Origin: Isoperla grammatica
Taxonomy: Eukaryota; Arthropoda; Insecta; Plecoptera; Perlodidae
Reading direction: 5' to 3'
Assembly (NCBI GenBank): GCA_945910005.1
Contig: OX246740.1
Location: 59,780,646-59,844,645 of the forward strand
DNA: 64,000 bases
Shown: piece by piece, positions 1-12,252 of the stretch
How positions within the stretch are numbered: position 1 is the stretch's first letter
Layout of the letters: every line of letters starts with the position of its first letter
Notes under the pieces: generated by a model
Database searches by the model: none
What the model saw: the letters and a program-made list of their open reading frames with translations, nothing else
What the model was told of the DNA's origin: nothing
Position numbers and translations under genes: made by a program

Positions 1-1009
1 TGTAGGCGGCCAACGTCCACGGCAGTTCCCTAAGTAAAGCAGTAACCACTCTAGGCCGGATCTTACCCATGTAGTGTCTAATACTTCTGTTTATATTACG
101 ATCTTAATTCAGGCCGACATTACTAAGGTAGCAATTTCCCTTGAAATGAGTTAATAGAGCTTCTAATGACAGTGTGCTGCGCGCAACAACGGCACGTACG
201 AAGCCCACACCTGTTCACGTGGATTCTGTTCTGGCCCTGTTTTGGGTGGGCAGATAATCAAACATATAATACACTCGGTTGTGGATTTTTCTGCTGCCGA
301 TAACATCTATACATAAGTTCCGGCGATATAAATTTAACTTCTCCGGTAAAACCAGGCATGCAAACGTCTGGGAGATTATACCACAGTAATAAATTATTTA
401 ATGTTGTAATTATTGGTTCCTTAAAAACATTTGATGTTTCTGTAGGTAATTAATGAAATTATATAATAATTATCATCAATTAGTAGATGATTGTCTGTGG
501 ACAGACAGATGATAAGATATTATCGGAACGTGGGCTGAACTAAGCGAGCATCCGAGCCGCAATTTGCGTAAATTTACTTTAATTTCCAAAACGTTAACTG
601 TCTTTTCGTTGTGTCGGGTCTTGGTATCATCTGGCGGATTTAATTGAGTTGTTTTCAGAGTCGCTGAGAGCTTCTTAGCTCAACGGGGCGAGGTTTCATA
701 TCATATCATGCAACACGGCACGGACCCTTTACCTAGCACAACTATAATATAACACAACATGACTAGCAAACATAAACATGTGAGGGGAGCTTTCTATTGT
801 AGGCCTAGTAAAAAATACGTGCAGACAGAATAATGTTACACGTTATACCACAGTTATACCATTAATTATATCCCCAAATGGTATTGTTCCGCGAAAGCTG
901 CGAGACACTAGTAACCAGCTTTACCTCCAGCCGAATATATGCATCGAGATGCTAAAACCTATAATATTGATATTGATTGATATCATACGACGTACATTTG
1001 TAAACGTAC

Positions 1010-1051
<42 letters not shown>

Positions 1052-2032
1052 TTAGTATTGGTTTTAGTTCTTCTACTCACGCTGAGTGATCAAGACCACT
1101 AGTTGGCCGAAACGTCGTTTATTTGTCTTCTCATATGTTTCTCAAAGCAACCTATCTACTTTCTCAGGTAAACTGTCGTCCTTCTGTACCTTTCCCCTCA
1201 CTAGAACATGTTTATATGGTTCTGAGTTCCAATTATATACATATATATCATCTACAGTCTGGTCTGTAGAAAATTATATATTTAGGTACGAGTTAAATAA
1301 ACACATGGAAGTACAATAAGTAGGAAACGGTTAGTCGAGTGATCAGTGAGTCTGTGCTGATCGGCCTAAGCTGAGTAATATGCACAACTGACTGATTCTG
1401 GCCTATACTGTGGAGTCTGGACACAGAACCATTGTTTACGGGCACGGGCTTTTACCACCAGAATGCAAACAAGATCTTTTAACTCTTGTGCTGTATAAGC
1501 AATAATAATAACTATATACGATAAGTATTTTTTATTTAGCCTGTAATTTGCTTATTTATTAATTTGTTGCATTGTGTATTTCCAAATAATTACAGTTACC
1601 ATGCATAGTCCTAATATATTTCTATGCCCCTATAACTTGAGATGGGGCGTACTGTATACTAGAACTAGAGTATAATAGAGCAGTAAGAGAATAGACAGAT
1701 TTAGAGATTGTACAATACAGGAAATATATAATAAATGTGGGGGTGTATTACCTTATATTAATCGTACGAATGAAAAGTATAGGGATGGAGTAGGGATATC
1801 CCATAAGTTGGGCAATTGTCCGGGAAGATCCCTGACGGCAACAATCCTCTGTAATATAAAATAAATCTTAAAACATTTAAAAGTCACAGCAAACAATTTT
1901 AATTGAACGTTGACGAAAATTTCAAACATATTTCAAATAATTCATATAATATGTGAATACATTGAAGTTAGAACTTAGAAGTGTCTTACATTAAATCTGT
2001 ATATTTACATGTTTCTGGGTCTTCTGTTTCAG
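1..2032. other. AT-rich non-coding DNA, no gene recognised
   Basis: This stretch is AT-rich with stops in all frames at short intervals. The only open frames are short and resemble nothing known. It holds a TA microsatellite (listed separately) and one TAGGCCTA palindrome at 800-807. Its last bases form the pyrimidine-rich lead into the candidate splice acceptor at 2031-2032, so at least the right end may be intron. Confidence 0.6.
1011..1048. repeat. (TA)n microsatellite
   Basis: An uninterrupted alternating TA run of about 38 bp. A simple repeat with no other feature attached. Confidence 0.95.
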
Positions 2033-2097
2033 GCTTGTGTCGAGAAGGCCCTGGATGCAGTGGCGGACGCAACCGGACCGAAACGTCGACCTGTGGG
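2033..2097 (+). CDS. candidate internal coding exon (65 bp), product unknown
   Basis: A GC-rich 65-bp block sits between a strong acceptor (pyrimidine-rich lead, then TTTCAG, ending at 2032) and a strong donor (GG|GTGAGT, GT at 2098-2099), in otherwise AT-rich DNA. All three plus frames are open across it, so the reading frame is not fixed. Frame 1 reads ACVEKALDAVADATGPKRR. Frame 3 reads CREGPGCSGG then RNRTETSTCG, a Cys-Gly-rich stretch with an N-glycosylation sequon (NRT) that faintly resembles the C-terminal half of a thrombospondin type 1 repeat. Splice signals and base composition are seen directly; the TSR idea is a weak inference. If real, it is one exon of a gene whose other exons lie outside the recognisable part of the window. 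Confidence 0.35.
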
Positions 2098-5000
2098 GTG
2101 AGTCGCAACATGTCGTTGTTTTCATGTTACGAGTGTTGATAACTACAACATGTAGATGTGAATAGAGTCGGGCCGTGTCTTAGCCTGGCCGCAGTGTACC
2201 TCGCGGTGTCTTGATTCTCACATGCGGCAGAGGTATTTAGCCAGACACCGCCTCCGTAGAAGTGGATCAGTGTTAAGTCAGGTTTAATTGGGATTTACGT
2301 GTATTTGGTGACCATAAAGTTGGCTGCGCTCATAAGTTAGTCTCTTCTTGTTGGCGACCTCTGACGTCACTGGAACATTTTGGCGCGGAAATATTTTAAT
2401 TTCACTTTTAAATTTACGCTTTGTTTTTGTTCGTCAGGTATTCCTTTGTTCATTTGCCTGTAGCACGTGCAGCGAGGCCTATCGAGACTACAAACACATT
2501 AAACATAATAACTACGCAAATAATGTTTTAAATTAAATTCAAATTATAATGCGTAGGGTTTAATGTCTTGTGCGGCATAAATTCGGGCATATAAGTTGTA
2601 AAAGGAATAATTACATGTTTTGGTAAATTTGATGGCAAGTGCAGAAAGCATTTGCATAATTTTGATGGTTTAATAATGCTGTAATATTATGCTAATGGAC
2701 AATGGTATGGCGCTATCAACGATCGCGTTGGCGGATGAGCAAGACGATAAAGCTTATCTGCTGACAGCAATTACATAATCAACATAATTATGAGTATGAT
2801 ATATACATTGTTGTAATACAATTACCTGCAAATGGCGGAGTGAAGCTTGTTGGGCCTGGGTACCCAACCCAGTCTATCTATCCCATGCCGTGATGTGCAT
2901 CACTTGATCTACTCACGCAGGTGTTTGAAACGAAATCAGCATGAGATGCTGCAAGAGTAATATATTGTATTAATAACAAGCTGTGTTTTGGGTAGACACG
3001 TTGAGTTTCTGTGGGGGAGATTATACCATGTTGACGTATTATATGCCTCGTTACAAGAGGGCTACGCAGCCACGGTTTGCATGTATGACAGATCCTGTAG
3101 TAATTCGACTTCGTCGACATAACCGTCTCACCCTCAAGGGAGGATCTGGGCTCAACTTCATCCCTACCCTGTGCTATAAGGATGCAATCACAACGCGTGG
3201 ACTAACACCCCAAAAGCACGAAATAAAATCATAGGCTATATTCCGTCTAAAATAATAAACTTTACGACAACAATTCAAGAGTTCGATGACGTAACTTTTC
3301 GGATCTATATTTTAACGAATTCTACAGTTCCAAGAAGTTAACTCATACGTAATATTTCGTACACTACAAGCAAGTAACAACATAGGCGTTGCGGGAGGTT
3401 AAACAAGAATATCATATTAAAATTTGATTTCAAAACCTTAAGTATTATGGTTTGCATATTATTACAGCGGCGTGCGCAGCTTGATAAGAAAACAATACTG
3501 GCTCGAGCTCCACCCTTGTAGCACGCCATATTATAATATGCATATTGTTGCAGCGGCGTTGGAGAGTTGCAAGAAAACAATACCGGCCCCAGCTCGAGCC
3601 TTGTAGCACGCCCCACGCTGACGTTAGTTCTTGCGCTGAGCTCGTTTGAAAAGCACCGCCGACTTTATGAGCGCACCCATCTGATATTTCATTCACTGTT
3701 CACCGCGTTAGTGAGACTTTTTTGAATTCTCCCGCCGGAATTACGCCTGGGGGGACAAAGTGGAATTAAGGGCTTGCGTTGCCTTATTAGGCGTGCAATT
3801 ATAAGCGAGGCAAATGGGCTCTGGACACAACGTAGCGACCCATTCATGCGCTGCCTGAGCCACGCGGACTGTCTGCGTGGCTAACACACAGCACACTACC
3901 CTTGCCTTTCAACGCGGGTACTTTTTAGTTTCAAAAAACAAATTTTCTGAAAATATATTACATTTTATATTTTTGCTGTGGGGTACTTAAAATATGTTTA
4001 GCTTTATAGAGTTTAACAAGGAATGGTATTTGACGGAGATAAAATGTATTTATTTAATACGTTGAAAGAGAGTTTCGTATGACAGTTTAATAATTCTTTT
4101 GTTCCGAATCCGAGTCGGTTTAATTATGTAATTATTTACCTTAGTGCTTTGCTTAACTCATTTCACATACGTATTTCCGAATTCCGATACGAAATACCTC
4201 AAACTCATGTATTTTTTGCACTAAATAGTTATGTATTTCAAACCCCATGTTTTAGATACAAGTATTCTGGATATGGTACAGCTTAGCCTATTATATTTTA
4301 ACTGATTTAAACTCGCGTGGTTGTGCTATCAACCCTGTGGCAAGGCATTAATTACATGTCTTCAAACCCAAATGGAAACCGTGACGTGACCCATCTTCTG
4401 TTCTTCCCCTGCCGGTCTCACCCGGTGTGTGGTATATATATGCATGTTAGACATGTCTCGAGTGACATAAACACCCCTTTAGTCCCCTTCACCCTCGGTT
4501 GCAGTCCCACCCCATCATGACCCGACCCCGCTGCGATCTGCAAACAACGCGCGGGTGAAACCAATCTAAAGAAACAAGTTAATCTCTCGACCATGCACCA
4601 AATATGCACGGACATTGAGACTAAAGCTAAACTATCTTCTTGCGGCACAGATTTCACTGATGGGCAATAGTTGGTAACGAACGTGTTGCTCGGCTTTCAT
4701 TCTAAATTTATCACTTCATAATTATTAGAGTGTTGCGATTTGTTGAAATGAGAATTGGAATTATCCGACTCCGACATAGAATGATTTGTTTGTCTGCTTG
4801 AATATCTATAATGATAATCGTTTATTTAATGATTATACTTCTACTTCCATTGAACTATTGGTGTGTTTTGTGCCAGTTAATTGACTATATATAGTTATTT
4901 CTTGGTGGCATAAAATATTGGCCCTGTATTTGTTCTGCCGTGGCACCTATTGCAGTAATATTGACAAACGTAACCCAATATCAATATTTGCTATTAATTA

Positions 5001-5162
5001 CATTCTAACTTCGCAACGCATATCGGGATTGCAATACGTTCTGAGAGAAGGGTGCTACTTGATATGGAAATAACTAAAACACAAATTCTGGTAGCTGCAT
5101 ATTTCTTCCCTCACGTTCTTCATTACATTCTTCCCTATTTACTTCCTCTCCTTACTTACGTA
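2098..5162. other. non-coding spacer / possible intron, no gene recognised
   Basis: AT-rich with scattered GC-richer patches (about 2160-2260, 3450-3900 and 4380-4560). A perfect TGACGTCA lies at 2362-2369. Apart from the 86-bp duplication at 3453-3613 I see no gene, and the short open frames have no recognisable motif. Confidence 0.6.
3453..3613. repeat. imperfect 86-bp tandem duplication
   Basis: Two diverged copies begin TGCATATT at 3453 and 3539. Both contain CAGCGGCG, AAGAAAACAATAC, CTCGAGC and end TTGTAGCACGCC. The divergence shows this is an old duplication. No function is visible. Confidence 0.8.
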
Positions 5163-7652
5163 ATTACTATCATCTCGTGTACTTCCTTGCCTAGTTACCT
5201 GGTCGTAATGCCGTGCGGCTGTCCTCACATTCCTCGCGCTACTTGATTACTATCATCTTGTGTACTTCCTTGCCTAGTTACCTGGTCGTAATGCCGTGCG
5301 GCTGTCCTCACATTCCTCGCGCTACTTGACTACTATCATCTCGTGTACTTCCTTGCCTAGTTACCTGGTCGTAATGCCGCGCGGCTGTCCTCACATTCCT
5401 CGCGCTACTTGATTACTATCATCTTGTGTACTTCCTTGCCTAGTTACCTGGTCGTAATGCCGTGCGGCTGTCCTCACATTCCTCGCGCTACTTGACTACT
5501 ATCATCTCGTGTACTTCCTTGCCTAGTTACCTGGTCGTAATGCCGCGCGGCTGTCCTCACATTCCTCGCGCTACTTGACTACTATCATCTCGTGTACTTC
5601 CTTGCCTAGTTACCTGGTCGTAATGCCGTGCGGCTGTCCTCACATTCCTCGCGCTACTTGATTACTATCATCTTGTGTACTTCCTTGCCTAGTTACCTGG
5701 TCGTAATGCCGTGCGGCTGTCCTCACATTCCTCGCGCTACTTGACTACTATCATCTCGTGTACTTCCTTGCCTAGTTACCTGGTCGTAATGCCGCGCGGC
5801 TGTCCTCACATTCCTCGCGCTACTTGACTACTATCATCTCGTGTACTTCCTTGCCTAGTTACCTGGTCGTAATGCCGTGCGGCTGTCCTCACATTCCTCG
5901 CGCTACTTGATTACTATCATCTTGTGTACTTCCTTGCCTAGTTACCTGGTCGTAATGCCGTGCGGCTGTCCTCACATTCCTCGCGCTACTTGATTACTAT
6001 CATCTTGTGTACTTCCTTGCCTAGTTACCTGGTCGTAATGCCGTGCGGCTGTCCTCACATTCCTCGCGCTACTTGATTACTGTCATCTCGTGTACTTCCT
6101 TGCCTAGTTACCTGGTCGTAATGCCGTGCGGCTGTCCTCACATTCCTCGCGCTACTTGATTACTATCATCTTGTGTACTTCCTTGCCTAGTTACCTGGTC
6201 GTAATGCCGTGCGGCTGTCCTCACATTCCTCGCGTTACTTGACTACTATCATCTCGTGTACTTCCTTGCCTAGTTACCTGGTCGTAATGCCGTGCGGCTG
6301 TCCTCACATTCCTCGCGTTACTTGACTACTATCATCTCGTGTACTTCCTTGCCTAGTTACCTGGTCGTAATGCCGTGCGGCTGTCCTCACATTCCTCGCG
6401 CTACTTGATTACTATCATCTTGTGTACTTCCTTGCCTAGTTACCTGGTCGTAATGCCGTGCGGCTGTCCTCACATTCCTCGCGCTACTTGATTACTATCA
6501 TCTCGTGTACTTCCTTGCCTAGTTACCTGGTCGTAATGCCGTGCGGCTGTCCTCACATTCCTCGCGCTACTTGATTACTATCATCTTGTGTACTTCCTTG
6601 CCTAGTTACCTGGTCGTAATGCCGTGCGGCTGTCCTCACATTCCTCGCGCTACTTGATTACTGTCATCTCGTGTACTTCCTTGCCTAGTTACCTGGTCGT
6701 AATGCCGCGCGGCTGTCCTCACATTCCTCGCGCTACTTGACTACTATCATCTCGTGTACTTCCTTGCCTAGTTACCTGGTCGTAATGCCGCGCGGCTGTC
6801 CTCACATTCCTCGCGCTACTTGACTACTATCATCTCGTGTACTTCCTTGCCTAGTTACCTGGTCGTAATGCCGCGCGGCTGTCCTCACATTCCTCGCGCT
6901 ACTTGACTACTATCATCTCGTGTACTTCCTTGCCTAGTTACCTGGTCGTAATGCCGTGCGGCTGTCCTCACATTCCTCGCGTTACTTGATTACTATCATC
7001 TTGTGTACTTCCTTGCCTAGTTACCTGGTCGTAATGCCGCGCGGCTGTCCTCACATTCCTCGCGCTACTTGACTACTATCATCTCGTGTACTTCCTTGCC
7101 TAGTTACCTGGTCGTAATGCCGTGCGGCTGTCCTCACATTCCTCGCGTTACTTGACTACTATCATCTCGTGTACTTCCTTGCCTAGTTACCTGGTCGTAA
7201 TGCCGCGCGGCTGTCCTCACATTCCTCGCGCTACTTGACTACTATCATCTCGTGTACTTCCTTGCCTAGTTACCTGGTCGTAATGCCGCGCGGCTGTCCT
7301 CACATTCCTCGCGCTACTTGACTACTATCATCTCGTGTACTTCCTTGCCTAGTTACCTGGTCGTAATGCCGCGCGGCTGTCCTCACATTCCTCGCGCTAC
7401 TTGACTACTATCATCTCGTGTACTTCCTTGCCTAGTTACCTGGTCGTAATGCCGCGCGGCTGTCCTCACATTCCTCGCGCTACTTGATTACTATCATCTC
7501 GTGTACTTCCTTGCCTAGTTACCTGGTCGTAATGCCGCGCGGCTGTCCTCACATTCCTCGCGCTACTTGACTACTATCATCTCGTGTACTTCCTTGCCTA
7601 GTTACCTGGTCGTAATGCCGCGCGGCTGTCCTCACATTCCTCGCGCTACTTG
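5163..7652 (+). repeat. 83-bp minisatellite, 30 copies
   Basis: A head-to-tail array of an 83-bp unit beginning ATTACTATCATC or ACTACTATCATC and ending CTCGCGCTACTTG. The length of 2490 bp equals exactly 30 units with no indels. Variation is almost only C/T at a few positions: GATTAC/GACTAC, ATCTTG/ATCTCG, CCGTGC/CCGCGC and GCGCTA/GCGTTA. Two of these sites are CpG/TpG alternations. C-type copies dominate the right end, so homogenisation is uneven. Because 83 is not a multiple of 3 a coding role is unlikely. Confidence 0.97.
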
Positions 7653-8280
7653 AGCCCTCGCCGCGTTTAATAGGCGTACATTTTAATCTCGTCTCATTGC
7701 CAATAACAATTATCCCGTTAGAGGCGATCCGTCTAGTTTACGACGCCGCTCGCCTCCTACACGACGCGTCCGATCTCGAGACAATAGGCGGTCACTCACG
7801 CAGCCGTTTTTACTTATTTTTAAACGCGCTCAAATAACACAAAAAGTGAATAGCGTTTAAATGGGGTACTATTTAAAAAGTAACATGCATAAAGAAGAGT
7901 CCTCCTCTATACTGGTGGCCAGGGTAAGACCCGGCGTGGCTTCCTCGGACCCCGACCCGTGGCAGATAGCTTCGTTACGTTCCTCGCTTGACAACGAAAC
8001 TGACAACAAATTGTTTCAGGCCTTTTCTTTTCCTTATTACATTTTTGTTTTCAATTGTTCAATATTTTCGGATTCTAGTGTGTCCTGAGACATTTATAAC
8101 ATGTTTATTATTTTCAATATCTTTAGTATTACAACAAAACAAAATTTTGAATAAATCGACATTTTTATAGTAGCATAGCATGATTTACCATCGATAATTG
8201 TTAATTTGTCAATGTTGAATAATTTAGCCTACTTTGAAGTCGTCAGTCTAACAAAGCGAGATATCATGGGGGGGGGACCT
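7653..8280. other. unique spacer between arrays
   Basis: The first 150 bp are CpG-rich (GACGCCGCTCGCC, ACGACGCGTCCG); the rest is AT-rich. A donor-like AGG|GTAAGA lies near 7921 and an acceptor-like TTGTTTCAG near 8020, but they do not frame a convincing exon. No gene recognised. Confidence 0.5.
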
Positions 8281-8475
8281 GTGTTCGAACCCCACACTGT
8301 CTCTAATACCGCGTGTACAATTTTCGCCCTGCACATAGAGACCTGCTACTGCGCGGGTAGGGTAGGACAGTGTCTTGAGGGTGTGTTCGAACCCCACACT
8401 GTCTCTAGTACCGCGTGTACAATGTTCGCCCTGCACATAGAGACCTGGGTAGGGTAGGACAGTGTCTTGAGGGTT
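8281..8475 (+). repeat. tandem pair of a tRNA-like (B-box) element
   Basis: Two copies start GTGTTCGAACCCCAC at 8281 and 8383 (102-bp offset) and end GTAGGACAGTGTCTTGAGGG. The second copy lacks about 10 bp after CATAGAGACCTG. GTTCGAACCCC matches a Pol III B-box core, which suggests a tRNA-derived SINE fragment that was locally duplicated. A poly-G run (8268-8276) lies directly upstream. The repeat is certain; the SINE origin is inferred. Confidence 0.6.
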
Positions 8476-9215
8476 GATCTAATGTTATTCGCACCGGATA
8501 CTCGATAATAAATCTTCGGCTCTCAGTTCGCCATAGAAAATGTCTCCACTTTAAAAACTCTATTAAGCGACGCATCCATTAATTGTTATTGGCTATTTAC
8601 AATGATTTAAGCCACGCGGCGATACAACAATGCTCCGTGCAGCCGCGACATGCTCGGCGCGAGGGGTGCATATCAATGGGACAGCTCTCTGCGCGCGGTC
8701 TACCCGCGTTACCAAGACTTGGGACATCTTCTGCAACATAAACTAGTGAAAACATGTAAAGAACGCTTGAAACCAAATTGTTTAGAAATTATAACTAATA
8801 CGATAGAATAACAAGTGTAGGCCAAATAATATTTCGTCAGTGGCTTTATTACACAGTTAAATGTTTGAATGGGTGGAAACAAGAATGAGACTGTACTGCA
8901 ATCTGTGTGGAGCTCATTATGGCTGGTGTTATAAGGATACACAGTTCGTAAGAACAAAGCTTTGTATCGACAGCTGATGGTTGAATGAATGGCAGAGACG
9001 CTTATTGACAATCTGCCGTAAAATCATCTATCACTGTTGTTAGGTACTTACGGTATTACGAGCGTCGGATAAATACTTAGAAAACTACTTACTTCTTTTC
9101 ACCGTGACAAAAACAATAGGAAGCTTGGTTGCCATGATTAAAGCAAGTTAGTTCTTACTAAACATAATATCGGACCTAAAAACTTTGAAGAGCAATATTT
9201 GCCTGCTAGTGATTG
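8476..9215. other. non-coding spacer
   Basis: Mixed composition; a CpG-rich patch at 8605-8710 is followed by AT-rich DNA. No gene, RNA or repeat recognised. Confidence 0.5.
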
Positions 9216-10808
9216 TGTTTTGTCCACCCTTGACGTCGTTTTACGCAGCTATTATGACAGCCCTGCAGTATTGCCTGGCCCCAGCTGCAAGACTGCATCT
9301 CGAGGGGTGTTTTGTCCACCCCTGACGTCGTTTTATGCAGCTATTATGACAGCCCAGCAGTATTGCCTGGCCCCAGCTGCAAGACTGCATCTCGAGGGGT
9401 GTTTTGTCCACCCCTGGCGTCGCTTCCTGCGCCGCGGCGTCGTTTTATGCAGCTATTATGACAGCCCTGCAGTATTGCCTGGCCCCAGCTGCAAGACTGC
9501 ATCTCGGGGGGTGTTTTGTCCACCCCTGGCGTCGCTTCCTGCGCCGCGGCGTCGTTTTATGCAGCTATTATGACAGCCCTGCAGTATTGCCTGGCCCCAG
9601 CTGCAAGACTGCATCTCGAAGGGTGTTTTGTCCACCCCTGGCGTCGCTTCCTGCGCCGCGGCGTCGTTTTATGCAGCTATTATGACAGCCCTGCAGTATT
9701 GCCTGGCCCCAGCTGCAAGACTGCATCTCGAAGGGTGTTTTGTCCACCCCTGGCGTCGCTTCCTGCGCCGCGGCGTCGTTTTATGCAGCTATTATGACAG
9801 CCCTGCAGTGTTACCTGGCCCCAGCTGCAAGACTGCATCTCGAGGGATGTTTTGTCCACCCCTGACGTCGCTTCCTGCGCCGCGGCGTCGTTTTATGCAG
9901 CTATTATGACAGCCCTGCAGTGTTACCTGGCCCCAGCTGCAAGACTGCATCTCGAGGGGTGTTTTGTCCACCCCTGGCGTCGCTTCCTGCGCCGCGGCGT
10001 CGTTTTATGCAGCTATTATGACAGCCCTGCAGTGTTACCTGGCCCCAGCTGCAAGACTGCATCTCGAGGGGTGTTTTGTCCACCCCTGGCGTCGCTTCCT
10101 GCGCCGCGGCGTCGTTTTATGCAGCTATTATGACAGCCCTGCAGTATTGCCTGGCCCCAGCTGCAAGACTGCATCTCGAAGGGTGTTTTGTCCACCCCTG
10201 GCGTCGCTTCCTGCGCCGCGGCGTCGTTTTATGCAGCTATTATGACAGCCCTGCAGTGTTACCTGGCCCCAGCTGCAAGACTGCATCTCGAGGGGTGTTT
10301 TTTCCACCCCTGGCGTCGCTTCCTGCGCCGCGGCGTCGTTTTATGCAGCTATTATGACAGCCCTGCAGTGTTACCTGGCCCCAGCTGCAAGACTGCATCT
10401 CGAGGGGTGTTTTGTCCACCCCTGGCGTCGCTTCCTGCGCCGCGGCGTCGTTTTATGCAGCTATTATGACAGCCCTGCAGTGTTACCTGGCCCCAGCTGC
10501 AAGACTGCATCTCGAAGGGTGTTTTGTCCACCCCTGACGTCGCTTCCTGCGCCGCTGCGTCGTTTTATGCAGTTATTATGACAGCCCTGCAGTGTTACCT
10601 GGCCCCAGCTGCAAGACTGCATCTCGAGGGGTGTTTTGTCCACCCCTGGCGTCGCTTCCTGCATCGCGGCGTCGTTTTATGCAGCTATTATGACAGCCCA
10701 GCAGTATTGCCTGGCCCCAGCTGCAAGACTGCATCTCGAGGGGTGTTTTGTCCACCCCTGGCGTCGCTTCCTGCGCCGCGGCGTCGTTTTATGCAGCTAT
10801 TATGACAG
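9216..10808 (+). repeat. 112-bp minisatellite (about 14.6 copies; first two are a 92-bp form)
   Basis: Units begin TGTTTTGTCCACCCC. Starts are 9216, 9308, 9400, then every 112 bp to 10744. The first two units are 92 bp; later units carry an extra 20 bp (CTTCCTGCGCCGCGGCGTCG), which contains the perfect palindrome CGCCGCGGCG and repeats the preceding GGCGTCG. The ladder of identical 93-residue reading frames is an artefact: 112 is 1 mod 3, so the frame rotates each unit. Confidence 0.97.
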
Positions 10809-10984
10809 ACCGGGAACATTTTATTGGGGGCCGACGTGAACGATCAAAAAATTAGTATGACAAAGTTGATTCTCCGCGGGGTTGTTTGGGGTGGCGGGGG
10901 TAGCTCTGGTGCTGAGCGGGGGAACGCGTTGCTGCTCTGATGCATGGATGCTGTGACGGGATCACAGTCACAAGCATAGCCTCG

Positions 10985-11068
10985 CACGGGATTCGATCCG
11001 GGGCCTATAGTCCATACAAACCCCAGTTGACAACACAGAGACCTTCGAGATCTGATAGCTCGGCCTCT
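10985..11068 (-). mobile_element. tRNA-derived SINE head (minus strand)
   Basis: Read on the minus strand, a box-A-like GCTATCAGATCTCG is followed after a tRNA-like distance by GGATCGAATCCCG, which matches the B-box consensus. Both boxes are in the order and orientation expected of a Pol III promoter. No full cloverleaf forms, so a SINE relic is more likely than a tRNA gene. Confidence 0.45.
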
Positions 11069-11079
11069 CTTTCAAGTAT

Positions 11080-11165
11080 TTTTTTTTATTATTTATTTAT
11101 TTAGGACACATAATATGTATACATTTACAGGTTTAATTATAATGCATAATATTATTTAGAACAGT
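11080..11165 (-). mobile_element. probable non-LTR retroelement 3' tail
   Basis: On the minus strand the segment ends in repeated AAAT/AATA (plus strand TTTTTTTTTATTATTTATTT), as at the 3' ends of many LINE and SINE copies. Similar minus-strand tails occur at 33195-33225 and 38371-38400. No coding part is attached. Confidence 0.35.
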
Positions 11166-11720
11166 TTTCACCGTATAGTCCATAAATCCTTATGTTAGGT
11201 CTATGCTATTGTTAGGTTAAAACTAAATATGTGGGTTGAGTAGAAGGGAGTAGAAGTTAACGCGCAGGACCAACACGCCACCCTTATTAACTTATAAATA
11301 ATAATATGTTTATAACATAAATAACACTTGTCACTATTTTTTTGTTTATATTTTATATGTTTTGTTTTATTTAAGAGTTACTTTATCAAATAGTTTACTT
11401 TTTGTCATACGTTTTATTTCCACAGGTTCAACATAATATGTTACCCATGGCACTCCCCCACAAATCAAGGGATCAATTAATTTCCCCGTTTCTTACCAAT
11501 GAGTATCCAATACATGGATGAATGTCGTACCCGTGTAACGCAAGAGATGTCGCAAGATAAGCCCCTTATGGACAGTCACGCAGATCTGTGGTTTCAACAA
11601 TGTTTATCGGCGGCTGGAATATCGTCATGAGCGTCGCATCATGTTCCGAGTAAGTTATGTGTTTTATCGAATTTGCCCGCGCGCTTCCGCCACAAGACGA
11701 ACGTGATTAACTCTCTGTCG

Positions 11721-11757
11721 CCCCGCCCCCCCCCCCCTCCCCCCCCCCCCCCTCCTC
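11721..11757. repeat. interrupted poly-C tract
   Basis: Runs of 12 and 14 consecutive C separated by a single T, with shorter C runs on both sides. The minus strand is a dense G tract with clear G-quadruplex potential, about 0.5 kb upstream of the Spindly-like exon. Confidence 0.9.
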
Positions 11758-12092
11758 CCTCGCGTCTCTAATGAAACCGACTAAATCTTGATAAAATGTT
11801 AACTCCACGATTTCGGTGTTAATTTTAATCCACAAAAAGCGTATTTACATAGTCTGAGCGCGTCTTCGGCATTGATCTCCCGGCCCGGATGCTGCGAGTG
11901 CCGGGCCTAGTGTCACTACCCCTGTTGGGAGAATATGACAACGCACATTTATAGACAAAAATATGTAATCAAAATGACAACTGATACAAAGTACCGTACA
12001 TAAGCGAGATCGAAGACATGTATGTTGTGATGTGTGCGAAGCGCCTTGCTCGCGCAGTCCCCTACCCAAGGTGGTAAAGAGTTCGACGAGCC

Positions 12093-12126
12093 CCCGCCAG
12101 GGGATTGCGGACCTTGCCCTGGCGGG
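12093..12126. other. 10-bp perfect hairpin upstream of the Spindly-like exon
   Basis: Arms CCCGCCAGGG (12093-12102) and CCCTGGCGGG (12117-12126) are exact reverse complements with a 14-nt loop. The hairpin lies between two imperfect copies of GAGTTCGACGAGCCCCC, about 130 bp before the first ATG. It could be part of a 5' leader or intron; no function is known. Confidence 0.5.
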
Positions 12127-12252
12127 AGGTTCGTAAACCTGTGAGTTCGACGAGCCCCCACTAGGGAGATCAAGTAGGCCGTGCGAGGAGCTCGTCAAAG
12201 CACCGCCTTGCATGTGTAAACAACAACAGACGAAGAGCGCATCGTGTGCGTC

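Larger units (their letters stand above)
10809..11720. other. non-coding spacer with transposon debris
   Basis: Holds a minus-strand tRNA-like segment and an A/T-rich retroelement-like tail (both listed separately). The rest is AT-rich unique sequence without recognisable coding capacity. Confidence 0.5.

Noticed and set aside
9199..10839. Ladder of identical 93-residue frames
   Set aside because: A 112-bp repeat read in successive phases; no protein-like conservation.
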